Shown here: positions 43,752 through 52,034 of the stretch, piece by piece
Layout: each line of letters starts with the position of its first letter
How positions within the stretch are numbered: position 1 is the first letter of the stretch
Assembly: GCA_020351025.1 (NCBI GenBank)
Contig: CP070728.1
Location: forward strand, 817,099-879,024
Origin: Planctomycetota bacterium
GTDB lineage: Bacteria; Planctomycetota; Phycisphaerae; Sedimentisphaerales; Anaerobacaceae
DNA length: 61,926 nt
Direction: 5' to 3'
Made by a program: the position numbers and the translations under genes
Notes under the pieces: generated by a model
Database searches by the model: none
Told to the model about the DNA's origin: nothing
Seen by the model: the letters and a program-made list of their open reading frames with translations, nothing else

Positions 43752-44762
43752 ATGCTGACGGATTTGAGAGTTTCGTGTGCGCCGCATATTAGTAAGCCGC
43801 TTTCGACGCGCAGCGTAATGATAGACGTCATAATCGGTCTTGTCCCTGCAGTAGTAGCAGCGGGCTATTACTTCCGTATCTACGCACTTATTCTTACCTC
43901 GACCTGCGTCATCTCGGCAGTCGTCACCGAATGGCTATGCAATAAAATCCTCAAAAAACCAAATTCTCTCGATGATTTCAGTGCAGTGGTCACCGGTATA
44001 ATCCTCGCGTTGTCACTGCCGCCGAGCCTGCCCATCTGGGCGGCGATAATTGGCAGCGTCTTTTCTATAGCAATAGGGAAAATGGTATTTGGCGGACTCG
44101 GCAGTAATATCTTTAACCCCGCCATGGCCGGCAGAGCCTTTCTGACAGCCTGTTTCGGTATGCTTATGACAAGCTGGACAGTACCTGCAACAATTGATAC
44201 CACGATGCCAAAAATATCAGCAGAAAATACAATTCACGCACGAACACAGGCAACGCCACTTGCCTGGAGCAAACAGGCGATAAAAACGAAAACCGGCGCA
44301 GAAGTTGTTAACGAGCAGTTCAAAGACACCTTCACAGGAGAGGTAGGCGGATGCCTCGGCGAAACAAGTGCGGTTGCACTTTTGCTCGGAGGTCTTTATT
44401 TACTGATTAGGCAAACCATCGCCTGGCGTATTCCTCTGGCCGTCTTAGCTTCAGCCTTCGTTTTCAGTGCAATAGGATATTTGACGGATAATACCGCTTA
44501 TGCTTCACCACTGACCCATTTGACGAGTGGAGGAATGCTTTTGTGCGCATTTTTTATAGCGACAGACCCGGTTACCGCTCCTTTGACAGGAAGGGGTATG
44601 TGGATTTTCGGAATCGGAGTAGGTGCGATAACAATGCTGATAAGAATTGTCGGAGAATATCCGGAAGGCATAATGTATGCTGTTCTTTTAATGAACGCCG
44701 TGACACCCTTGATTGACAGGTTATGCAAGCGGATACCTGCAGGAGGTAAGCCGAGTGCCTAA
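43752..44762 (+). CDS. rnfD: Rnf complex subunit D
   Basis: 336 residues, nine or so membrane helices. AAGGACGG precedes ATG 43752 closely. 'FNPAMAGRAFLTACF' and 'FFIATDPVTAPLTGRGMWIFG' are conserved in RnfD/NqrB. The family carries a covalently bound FMN on a Thr in an S/T-G-A-T-like motif; the stretch 'ARTQATPLAW' is the likely site here. It forms part of the ion-translocating core. Its last 8 bases overlap the rnfG start. Confidence 0.92.
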   Translation: MLTDLRVSCAPHISKPLSTRSVMIDVIIGLVPAVVAAGYYFRIYALILTSTCVISAVVTEWLCNKILKKPNSLDDFSAVVTGIILALSLPPSLPIWAAIIGSVFSIAIGKMVFGGLGSNIFNPAMAGRAFLTACFGMLMTSWTVPATIDTTMPKISAENTIHARTQATPLAWSKQAIKTKTGAEVVNEQFKDTFTGEVGGCLGETSAVALLLGGLYLLIRQTIAWRIPLAVLASAFVFSAIGYLTDNTAYASPLTHLTSGGMLLCAFFIATDPVTAPLTGRGMWIFGIGVGAITMLIRIVGEYPEGIMYAVLLMNAVTPLIDRLCKRIPAGGKPSA

Positions 44763-45372
44763 AATAAAATACTTTTTCCAACAAAGCTGGCTGTTGATTA
44801 TTTCATCATTTTGCTTCGGCCTTTTGATTGCGATAACAAATGCCGCCTGGTCACCGAGAATCGTGCAGAATAAAATCGATAAGCTCAACCGGCTAATGGG
44901 CGGTCTGCTGCCAAAGGCTCATAACTTCCAATTACAAACAGAACTCGAAATCGAGTCAGCCAAAGGTAAAAAGGTAAAAAGCACAATTTACAAGGCACTT
45001 TCCGATGCAGGCGAATGTGTTGGCTTGGCCTTTAATACCTCCGGCCCGGGTTTTGCCGACAGGATTGAATTAGTCGTCGCCGTCGATGACAATTTTCAAA
45101 ACTTTGCCGGCTATGCGGTTCTGGCAAGCAATGAAACCCCCGGCTTTGGAGACCAGATAAAACTGCCCTACTATCGCAATCAATTTATAGCAGCTCCGGC
45201 AGCAAAACTGGAGCTTGTCAAAACCGGCAATGCTGAAAAAATCGATCCTGAAATTGTCGCCATAACAGGAGCTACCGTAAGCAGTGAAGCGGTCCTAGAG
45301 ATAATAAACAACTCCATAACACAAATTAAAGACCAAATGCTAAAGAAGGGCTTAATCAGCAATGACAAATGA
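44755..45372 (+). CDS. rnfG: Rnf complex subunit G
   Basis: 205 residues from GTG 44755, preceded by AGGAGG at 8 bases; this start overlaps the rnfD stop by 8 bases. One N-terminal helix and an outside FMN-binding domain. The flavin attachment motif is 'ITGATVSSEAV' with the Thr in G-A-T as acceptor. FMN is attached by ApbE, encoded at 47527-48600. 'GFADRIELVVAVD' and 'TPGFGDQIK' are also family features. It passes electrons across the membrane. Confidence 0.9.
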   Translation: MPKIKYFFQQSWLLIISSFCFGLLIAITNAAWSPRIVQNKIDKLNRLMGGLLPKAHNFQLQTELEIESAKGKKVKSTIYKALSDAGECVGLAFNTSGPGFADRIELVVAVDDNFQNFAGYAVLASNETPGFGDQIKLPYYRNQFIAAPAAKLELVKTGNAEKIDPEIVAITGATVSSEAVLEIINNSITQIKDQMLKKGLISNDK

Positions 45373-45982
45373 ACCACAAGCAACAAGTGTTCTTTATAAA
45401 CAAACGCTCATAGCCGGGCTGTGGCGTGAGAATCCGGTCTTTCGGCTGCTTTTGGGAATGTGTCCGACACTGGCGGTTACTGCCGCGGTCAAGCCGGCTT
45501 TAACTATGGGACTCAGTGTTATCTTCGTGCTTTTCTGCAGTAATATCGTGGTCAGCCTGATGCGAAATCTCCTCAAACCTCACCTGCGAATCCTGATGTT
45601 TACACTGACAATATCAACCTTTGTTACCATTGCTGATTTGTTCCTCAAAGCGTTTCAGCCGAGAATGAGCGAGATACTTGGGCCATATGTCCCGCTGATT
45701 ATTGTCAACTGCATTATCATCTGCAGAGCCGAAGCCTGTGCCAGTAAGAACCCACTGCTGACAAGTATTATCGATGCGATTGGGATGGGCATCGGATTTA
45801 CATTAACATTGTGCGTTCTGGCTGGCATAAGAGAGATACTGTCAACCGGTGCAGTTTGGGAAATCCCGATTTTACCCGCCGCTTTTGTGCCGTGGACAGC
45901 TATGAGAATGCCGGTAGGAGCGTTTCTAACATTGGGGCTTCTTCTGGGCCTGGTTAACGCAATAACAAAAAGAAAGGCTTAA
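45362..45982 (+). CDS. rnfE: Rnf complex subunit E
   Basis: 206 residues, six membrane helices, related to RnfA. 'NPVFRLLLGMCPTLAVT' at the N-terminus and 'IIVNCIIICRAEACASKNP' mid-way are conserved; the cysteines in these positions hold a [2Fe-2S] centre between RnfA and RnfE in solved structures. It overlaps rnfG by 11 bases. It forms the transmembrane electron and ion path with RnfA. Confidence 0.92.
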   Translation: MTNEPQATSVLYKQTLIAGLWRENPVFRLLLGMCPTLAVTAAVKPALTMGLSVIFVLFCSNIVVSLMRNLLKPHLRILMFTLTISTFVTIADLFLKAFQPRMSEILGPYVPLIIVNCIIICRAEACASKNPLLTSIIDAIGMGIGFTLTLCVLAGIREILSTGAVWEIPILPAAFVPWTAMRMPVGAFLTLGLLLGLVNAITKRKA

Positions 45983-45994
45983 TAGGGGAAATTT

Positions 45995-46585
45995 ATGGAT
46001 ACCCTTAACATTTTACTTACGGGTTTTATATCCATCGTCATAATCAACAATCTTGTCTTTACCAAGTTTCTCGGCATCTGCCCATACCTCGGCGTCTCAG
46101 GTCGAATTGATATGGCCTTTGGTATGGGCATGGCGGTAACGTTCGTGGTAACACTCAGCGGCACGCTGACCTGGCTGATTGACCATTTAATACTGCTGGG
46201 TACACCATTAGAGGTTACGCGATACGTCTGTTTCATTCTGGTTATTGCCGGTGCAGTACAGCTTGTGGAAATGTATCTTAGAAAATTCTTTCCCTCATTA
46301 TACGAGAGCTTTGGAATATTTTTGCCGCTGATTACCACCAATTGCGCAATACTGGGGCTGTGCCTGTTTATTAACCTTTGGGGCATCGACAATTTAATAG
46401 AAGCGGTGGTTCTTAGCTTTGGTGCGGGCATCGGTTTTACTATGGCCATTTGTATAATGGCCGGCATCCGCGAGAGTCTAAATCTGGCTGATGTGCCGGA
46501 ATGCCTTAAAGGCGCACCAATAACATTAATTACTGCAGGACTGCTTACGCTGGCGTTTATGGGTTTTGCAGGAATGATAAGATGA
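45995..46585 (+). CDS. rnfA: Rnf complex subunit A
   Basis: 196 residues, six membrane helices. 'NNLVFTKFLGICPYLGVS' and 'ITTNCAILGLCLF' carry the conserved cysteines equivalent to those of RnfE. GGGGAAA lies 6-7 bases before ATG 45995. The stop overlaps the rnfB start by 4 bases (ATGA), so the two are coupled. It sits in the membrane core with RnfE. Confidence 0.93.
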   Translation: MDTLNILLTGFISIVIINNLVFTKFLGICPYLGVSGRIDMAFGMGMAVTFVVTLSGTLTWLIDHLILLGTPLEVTRYVCFILVIAGAVQLVEMYLRKFFPSLYESFGIFLPLITTNCAILGLCLFINLWGIDNLIEAVVLSFGAGIGFTMAICIMAGIRESLNLADVPECLKGAPITLITAGLLTLAFMGFAGMIR

Positions 46586-47463
46586 TTTTAGCTGATATTT
46601 TTCAACTATGGAATAGTTCCTGGCCGGCAGGGATGACAATGCTGGCGCTGGGCACCGGCTTTGCCATAGTACTTTTAATCGCAAGTGAGAAGCTCAAGGT
46701 TAAGATTGATCCGAAGATTGAGCAAATCCATCAGGCACTGCCGAAGGTTGATTGCGGCGCCTGCGGTTTTGCCGGCTGCGGTTCATACGCTAAAGCTGTG
46801 GCGGAAAAGCCGGCCCTTATCGGCAAATGTGCCCCCGGAGGACCGGAAACCGCAGGTAAAATCGCCGAAATATTAAGTCTGCACATAAGCGATTCAGGCC
46901 CTGCAAGAAAACCGATGGTCCACTGTCGTGCCCAAACAGATGATAAAACATATTTTGCAACATATCAGGGCATACGAACCTGTATTGCTGCAAACGCTTT
47001 AGCTAACGTGCAGGCCTGCAAATTCGGGTGTCTCGGTTTCAGCGATTGTGTAAGTGCCTGCAAGTTCAATGCGCTCCATGTCATTGATGGTTTAGCTGTT
47101 GTTGATTACGAAAAATGCACGGGTTGCGGTGCCTGCTCGAAGGCCTGCCCGCGGAACCTAATAGAGATGGTGCCGTTTTCACAGGAAAATATGATGACAG
47201 TCGCCTGCAGAAGTTATGAGAACGGCAAGACCACTCGTTCAATGTGCAAGGTCGGGTGTATCGGCTGTGGCCTCTGTGCCAAACAAACTGAAATATTTGC
47301 GGTTGAAGACAACTTAGCCCGACTGGATTACGACAAATACCAGCTAACCGGGCAGACTAAAACCGCCTTTGACAAATGCCCGACCGGTGTAATAGTCTTA
47401 TGCGGTCCAACAGCCCCGGCTCCTCGCCAGCCCAGCAGAAAACCGGCTTCTGCAACCGCTTGA
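46582..47463 (+). CDS. rnfB: Rnf complex subunit B (ferredoxin entry)
   Basis: 293 residues. An N-terminal helix is followed by the Fe-S domain 'VDCGACGFAGCGSYA', with a fourth Cys in 'GKCAPGG', and later ferredoxin sets ('CKFGCLGFSDCVSAC', 'CTGCGACSKACP', 'CKVGCIGCGLC'). It accepts electrons from reduced ferredoxin. The C-terminal tail is short and proline-rich. Last gene of rnfCDGEAB. Together the complex couples ferredoxin oxidation by NAD to H+ or Na+ export; which ion cannot be read here. Confidence 0.93.
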   Translation: MILADIFQLWNSSWPAGMTMLALGTGFAIVLLIASEKLKVKIDPKIEQIHQALPKVDCGACGFAGCGSYAKAVAEKPALIGKCAPGGPETAGKIAEILSLHISDSGPARKPMVHCRAQTDDKTYFATYQGIRTCIAANALANVQACKFGCLGFSDCVSACKFNALHVIDGLAVVDYEKCTGCGACSKACPRNLIEMVPFSQENMMTVACRSYENGKTTRSMCKVGCIGCGLCAKQTEIFAVEDNLARLDYDKYQLTGQTKTAFDKCPTGVIVLCGPTAPAPRQPSRKPASATA

Positions 47464-47526
47464 CGAACGACAAACTGCTTTCCTCAATCCATCGCCTGTC
47501 TATGGCCTTTAGCTAACATTAGCAAA

Positions 47527-48600
47527 CTACTCTATATATTTTTCTGCGCTGCTGGTTTTGATAAACTTATACTCAGGATGTGAGGTTATCAAAATCGCCT
47601 CGGCTTGCGGTGTTTTTTCGATTAAGGCAAGGCCTTTTTCAGCCCCCATTACGTTAACCGCCGTTGCCAGAACATCCGCCCCAACAGCACTTTCGAAAAT
47701 AACGGTTACGCTTGACAGCTCATCACAGGTGTTACCTGTTTTAGCATCAAGAATATGACTGTACATTTGGCCTTCTATGACGGCAAACCGCTGATAATTA
47801 CCACTTGTGGCTGTTGCAGCATCTCCCAATTCCAAAACTAACAAAATCTTACCTATACTGACATCATCGTCCACACCTGTTTTTCGGGAGTCCTGCAGTC
47901 CGATTCGCCAGCCTTTTTCACCAAGCGGTGGCGCACCAAAGCAGCGAATATCACCGCCAATTTCGACCATTCCCCCAAGACCGCCTCTTTTTTGCATAAC
48001 CTCAACCGCCCTATCAATTGCATATCCTTTCGCCACGCCGCCCAAGTCCAATCTCATACCCTCCACCGCGAACCGCACGCTTACATCGCTGGCATCGAGC
48101 ATAAGCTTATCATAGCCGACTTTAGAAAGAGCTTGCTGCAACTCTGCCTCGGCAGGAAGGGTATCGGTCGTCTCTGCCATACGCCAAAGGTCGACCAAAG
48201 GCCCAATAGTAATATCAAAAGCTCCGTCGGTGAGTTTGCTGAACTCGATGCTTCTTTGCAGAACATCATACGTTAATTTGCCAACCTTGACGGGCCGCTT
48301 AAATGCGTCCCGGTTAACTTCGCTTATCTCGGAATCCTCCTTGTAGTCGCTCATTAATTTATCAACGTTCTTAATCTGCTCAAAAGCAATCTCAATGCAG
48401 GCCTTAGCTGTATCTACATCTGCTGCAACAGCAATAACGCGTGCAAATGTCCCCATAACCTCACGCCGGCCACTGTCGATATCAAGCCTTTCCGAAGGCC
48501 ACGTCGATTCTTTCTGAGGGTTTATGAAGAAATAAACGGCTGCCGTGATTAAAATAAGCCCAATAATGACTTCTAAAAAAATGCGATCCTTCTTACTCAT
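47527..48600 (-). CDS. apbE: FAD:protein FMN transferase
   Basis: 357 residues from ATG 48600 (AAGGA 6 bases upstream). One N-terminal helix anchors it facing outward. ApbE motifs are 'MSDYKEDSEISEVNR', 'RLDLGGVAKGYAIDRAVE', 'EIGGDIRCFG' and 'SHILDAKTGN'. It attaches FMN from FAD to a threonine of target proteins. It is convergent with and 63 bases from rnfB, so RnfG and RnfD are the obvious targets. Confidence 0.92.
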   Translation of the reverse strand: MSKKDRIFLEVIIGLILITAAVYFFINPQKESTWPSERLDIDSGRREVMGTFARVIAVAADVDTAKACIEIAFEQIKNVDKLMSDYKEDSEISEVNRDAFKRPVKVGKLTYDVLQRSIEFSKLTDGAFDITIGPLVDLWRMAETTDTLPAEAELQQALSKVGYDKLMLDASDVSVRFAVEGMRLDLGGVAKGYAIDRAVEVMQKRGGLGGMVEIGGDIRCFGAPPLGEKGWRIGLQDSRKTGVDDDVSIGKILLVLELGDAATATSGNYQRFAVIEGQMYSHILDAKTGNTCDELSSVTVIFESAVGADVLATAVNVMGAEKGLALIEKTPQAEAILITSHPEYKFIKTSSAEKYIE

Positions 48601-48682
48601 AAAAGGTCCTTTGTTATTGATTGTCGTTAAGTTAGCAACCGAACCTACCAATTATCGATTATTAATTTTCGATTATCAACTG

Positions 48683-48688
48683 TATAAT
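48683..48688 (+). promoter_or_regulatory. -10 box placed for a leaderless transcript
   Basis: A perfect TATAAT ends 6 bases before the ATG at 48695, and there is no ribosome site. Transcription from it would begin at or next to the start codon. No convincing -35 box was found. Confidence 0.35.
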
Positions 48689-48694
48689 GCTGCT

Positions 48695-50503
48695 ATGAAT
48701 AAAAAAGAGCTAACAATATTGGCTGAGCGCGTTGACCGAGAGTTCTTACCGTTTGTTCGCAAGCCAAGCAGATATATCGGCGGTGAAATAAACCAAATCA
48801 AAAAAGACCTCTGGCAATGTGACCTGACGGTTGCCCTGTGTTTTCCGGATATTTACGAAGTGGGAATGAGCTATCCTGGTCTGTCAATTATTTACGATTT
48901 TCTAAATAAAATTGAAGATGTAGCCGCAGAGCGAGTCTTCGCACCGTGGGTCGATGCCGAAAAGGTCCTGCGCAACAAAGAAATACCATTATTCAGTTTG
49001 GAATCCAGAGCACCTTTGAAAAGCTTTGATATCGTCGGCTTTAGCCTAACCAACGAACTTTGCTACACTAATGTGCTCAATATGCTCGACCTCGGCGGCC
49101 TGGATGTCAGAAGCAGCCGACGCAGCGAAAATGAGCCTTTGATAATAGCCGGCGGTGGTATGACCAATTGTTGTGAACCTATGGCTGAATTTATGGACAT
49201 GTTCGTGCTTGGCGAAGGTGAAGAAACTGCCGTAGAGTTGATAAAATTGATTAGACACGAAAAACAATCCGGCGCTACGAAAAAAGAAATCCTTTACAGC
49301 ACCGCCAAACGATTTAGCTGGGTCTATGTACCTGCTTTTTATAAGTTCAAATACAACGGAGTAAAAATAAAAAGCTTTGAGCCGGATTCGCCTGATTTGC
49401 CAACGAAGTTCGAAAATGCTGTAGTCAAGGATTTTGAGAACACGCCTGCTCCGCTTGCCCCGGTAGTTCCTTTCACAGAGGTTATTCACGAACGAGTCAA
49501 TGTCGAGATTATGCGGGGCTGTCCCGGCCGATGCAGATTTTGTCAGGCCAGCTTTTGCAGAAGGCCTATTCGTTACCGAAGCATTGAAAAAATCACTGAA
49601 ATTGCAAAGGCCTGTTACAACTCAACAGGATTTGACACGGTTTGCCTATCAAGCTTATCAACTGCTGATTATCCAAAACTCGAAGAACTGGTATTACAAC
49701 TAACCAAATATTTTCAAGACAAACATGTCGGATTATCTGTGCCGAGCTTGCGTGTCGACCAACAGTTGAAACTTTTGCCTACACTGCTAAGCAGTGTAAG
49801 AAAAAGCGGTCTGACGATTGCTATTGAAGCTGCCAATGAAAAATTAAGAGAAATTATCAACAAACCTTTAAAAGACAAAGACCTTTTTGCCGCTGTTGAG
49901 GCAGCCTACAAGGCCGGCTGGCAAAAACTAAAGCTATACTTTATTGTGGGCTTGCCCGGCGAAACCAAAGAAGATATAAAACAGATTGTGCATCTGTCTT
50001 ATGAACTTGCCAGACTCCGTAAGGCGATTGATGGAAAGACAGCACAAATCAATATTACCATAAGCTGGCTTGTGCCAAAGCCGCATACGCCTTTCGGCTG
50101 GCTCGTCCAAAAACCACTGAACTATTTCGAACAGGCAAAACGCCTAATACTCGATGAGAAGAAGAAACTTGGAGCGAGATTCCTGCACTTCAAGTTCCAC
50201 GACATAAACCGCAGCATTTTGGAATCGGCGATAGGCCAAGGTGACAGACGATTATGCGACGTCATCGAAGCGACCTGGCAGGCCGGTGCAAGATTCGACT
50301 TATGGGATGAATGCTTCGATTACCGACTCTGGGAAAAGGCCTTTGAAAAATTCGATATGGATATTGAAACTGCCGCACAAAGAAAGTTTTCCCCCGACGA
50401 AATTCTGCCTTGGGAACATCTCGCCGGGCCGGATAAAAACTACCTGCTTGGCGATTTAAAGAAAGCAATAGAGGCAATTAAAAACTTAAACCAAAAAATG
50501 TAA
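48695..50503 (+). CDS. B12-binding-domain radical SAM protein, TIGR03960 type
   Basis: 602 residues from ATG 48695; the frame is open further upstream but that part overlaps apbE. The N-terminal third resembles a B12-binding domain ('LCFPDIYEVGMSYPGLSIIYDFL'). The radical SAM core has 'IMRGCPGRCRFCQASFC' (CxxxCxxC). The length and 'FPDIYEVGMS' opening match the group named TIGR03960. Many relatives continue into a DUF2344 domain; this one does not. The function of the group is unknown; a tRNA or ribosome modification role has been proposed by others only from genome context. Confidence 0.82.
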   Translation: MNKKELTILAERVDREFLPFVRKPSRYIGGEINQIKKDLWQCDLTVALCFPDIYEVGMSYPGLSIIYDFLNKIEDVAAERVFAPWVDAEKVLRNKEIPLFSLESRAPLKSFDIVGFSLTNELCYTNVLNMLDLGGLDVRSSRRSENEPLIIAGGGMTNCCEPMAEFMDMFVLGEGEETAVELIKLIRHEKQSGATKKEILYSTAKRFSWVYVPAFYKFKYNGVKIKSFEPDSPDLPTKFENAVVKDFENTPAPLAPVVPFTEVIHERVNVEIMRGCPGRCRFCQASFCRRPIRYRSIEKITEIAKACYNSTGFDTVCLSSLSTADYPKLEELVLQLTKYFQDKHVGLSVPSLRVDQQLKLLPTLLSSVRKSGLTIAIEAANEKLREIINKPLKDKDLFAAVEAAYKAGWQKLKLYFIVGLPGETKEDIKQIVHLSYELARLRKAIDGKTAQINITISWLVPKPHTPFGWLVQKPLNYFEQAKRLILDEKKKLGARFLHFKFHDINRSILESAIGQGDRRLCDVIEATWQAGARFDLWDECFDYRLWEKAFEKFDMDIETAAQRKFSPDEILPWEHLAGPDKNYLLGDLKKAIEAIKNLNQKM

Positions 50504-50541
50504 AACCACAGGCGTGAAATTCAAAAGTTTTGAATCTTCAA

Positions 50542-51258
50542 TTATGGTATCGCTCCCGGCTTTTGGTCCCACGCTTTTCTCATACCCGGTGGCAGCTCTA
50601 ATCCTCCCCGGCCTTTTGCCTCGCGGAAATCTACGATAATTTTAACGGCCTCTTCCGGTTTATCTACGAGGGTAAAGACATCCATATCATCCGGTGAGAT
50701 ATGGTGGTATTCCTCAAGCATTGTCTTGCGCATCCAGTCGATTAAGCCGGCCCAGTATTCGCTGCCCATCAAAATCACAGGGAAATACGCCTGTCTTAAA
50801 GTCTGAATCAACACCAATGCTTCGGTAAACTCATCCATAGTTCCGTAGCCGCCTGGAAAGACTATAAAACCATGGGCATATTTCAGGAACATCACCTTAC
50901 GACAGAAAAAATACCGAAAGTGCAGTGAAAGGTTCTGGAATTTGTTCGGAACCTGCTCCAAAGGTAACTCGATATTCAGCCCGATACTTTTGCCGCCCGC
51001 TTCAGCGGCCCCTTTATTTGCTGCCTCCATAATTCCGCTGCCGCCGCCGGTTATCACTGCAAAGCCGGCCTTTGCTATCTGTGAAGCCGTCTCCTGAGCA
51101 AGTTCATAATACTTCTGTTTCGGCTTTGCACGGGATGAACCAAAAAACGATACTGCAGGGCCTATAGTAGCAAGTTCATCGAATCCCTCGACAAACTCAG
51201 CCATTACCCTGAATATCCGCCAGAGGTCCTTAACCGGCTTATCAATAATATCTATCAT
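50542..51258 (-). CDS. LOG-family nucleotide 5'-monophosphate phosphoribohydrolase
   Basis: 238 residues from ATG 51258, which has AGGAGA 8 bases upstream; a TTG at 51324 is also open but unsupported. Motifs: 'VSFFGSSRAKP', 'VITGGGSGIMEAANKGA' and the hallmark 'FPGGYGTMDEFTEAL' (PGGxGTxxE). The family releases the base from nucleoside monophosphates, as in cytokinin activation, and in bacteria may act in nucleotide salvage. It is downstream of nth on the same strand. Confidence 0.88.
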   Translation of the reverse strand: MIDIIDKPVKDLWRIFRVMAEFVEGFDELATIGPAVSFFGSSRAKPKQKYYELAQETASQIAKAGFAVITGGGSGIMEAANKGAAEAGGKSIGLNIELPLEQVPNKFQNLSLHFRYFFCRKVMFLKYAHGFIVFPGGYGTMDEFTEALVLIQTLRQAYFPVILMGSEYWAGLIDWMRKTMLEEYHHISPDDMDVFTLVDKPEEAVKIIVDFREAKGRGGLELPPGMRKAWDQKPGAIP

Positions 51259-51336
51259 AGAAAAAATCTCCTTTAGAACGCGCCTCCTGTGGTTCGAGGC
51301 TTGCTCCAATATTTCAGGACTCAAAAAATATTAAAC

Positions 51337-52029
51337 TTACCACAGAGCCGGGCCATTTGCAGCAGGACAAAATTCGGCAATTTGGCAATTTTGACAATCG
51401 GGCTTACGGGCCTTACAAACATTTCGGCCATGAAATATCAACATATGGCTAAAGAGCGTCCAATCCTTCTTTGGTACTATTTCGGCCAAATCAAATTCCA
51501 ACTTTACCGCATCACTATTGCCGGAAAGCTGCAAACGACGGGAAAGCCGAATAACGTGCGTATCGCAGGCTATCGCCGGCACCCCAAATGCGTTGCCCAG
51601 TACAACGTTTGCCGTTTTTCTGCCCACACCCGGAAGCTTAACAAGCTCATCCATAGTATCAGGGATGTTGCCGCCCAACCGCTCAATTACCTCTGTACAG
51701 ACACCCTTGATACTAATTGCCTTATTGCGGTAAAAGCCTGTGCTTTTTATATCCGACTCAATTTCTTTCAAATCCGCTTTCGCCCAGTCCTTAGCTGTTC
51801 TATACTTTCTAAAGACTTCCTTAGTCACCATATTGACCCGTGCATCTGTGCACTGGGCTGATAAAATAGTTGCGATTAAAAGTTCCAGCGGATTCGTAAA
51901 CCTAAGTGCGGTTTTTGCCTGCGGGTATATCTTTTTCAAAAGGGGCAAAATTTTCCTGATTCTTTCGGCAGCTTCGGCCTTATCAACTTTTATTTTCGCT
52001 TTTTTGACTTTCGCTTTCTTCTTACCCAT
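51337..52029 (-). CDS. nth: Endonuclease III (DNA glycosylase/AP lyase)
   Basis: 230 residues. The helix-hairpin-helix 'LPGVGRKTANVVLGNAFG' includes the catalytic Lys, followed by the Asp in 'ACDTHVIRLS'. The C-terminal [4Fe-4S] ligands are arranged Cx6Cx2Cx5C in 'CKARKPDCQNCQIAEFC'. It removes oxidised pyrimidines and nicks the strand. The N-terminus has an extra lysine-rich tail of about 15 residues. It starts 5 bases after the DsbD-like gene, implying one transcript. Confidence 0.93.
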   Translation of the reverse strand: MGKKKAKVKKAKIKVDKAEAAERIRKILPLLKKIYPQAKTALRFTNPLELLIATILSAQCTDARVNMVTKEVFRKYRTAKDWAKADLKEIESDIKSTGFYRNKAISIKGVCTEVIERLGGNIPDTMDELVKLPGVGRKTANVVLGNAFGVPAIACDTHVIRLSRRLQLSGNSDAVKLEFDLAEIVPKKDWTLFSHMLIFHGRNVCKARKPDCQNCQIAEFCPAANGPALW

Positions 52030-52034
52030 AGCCT

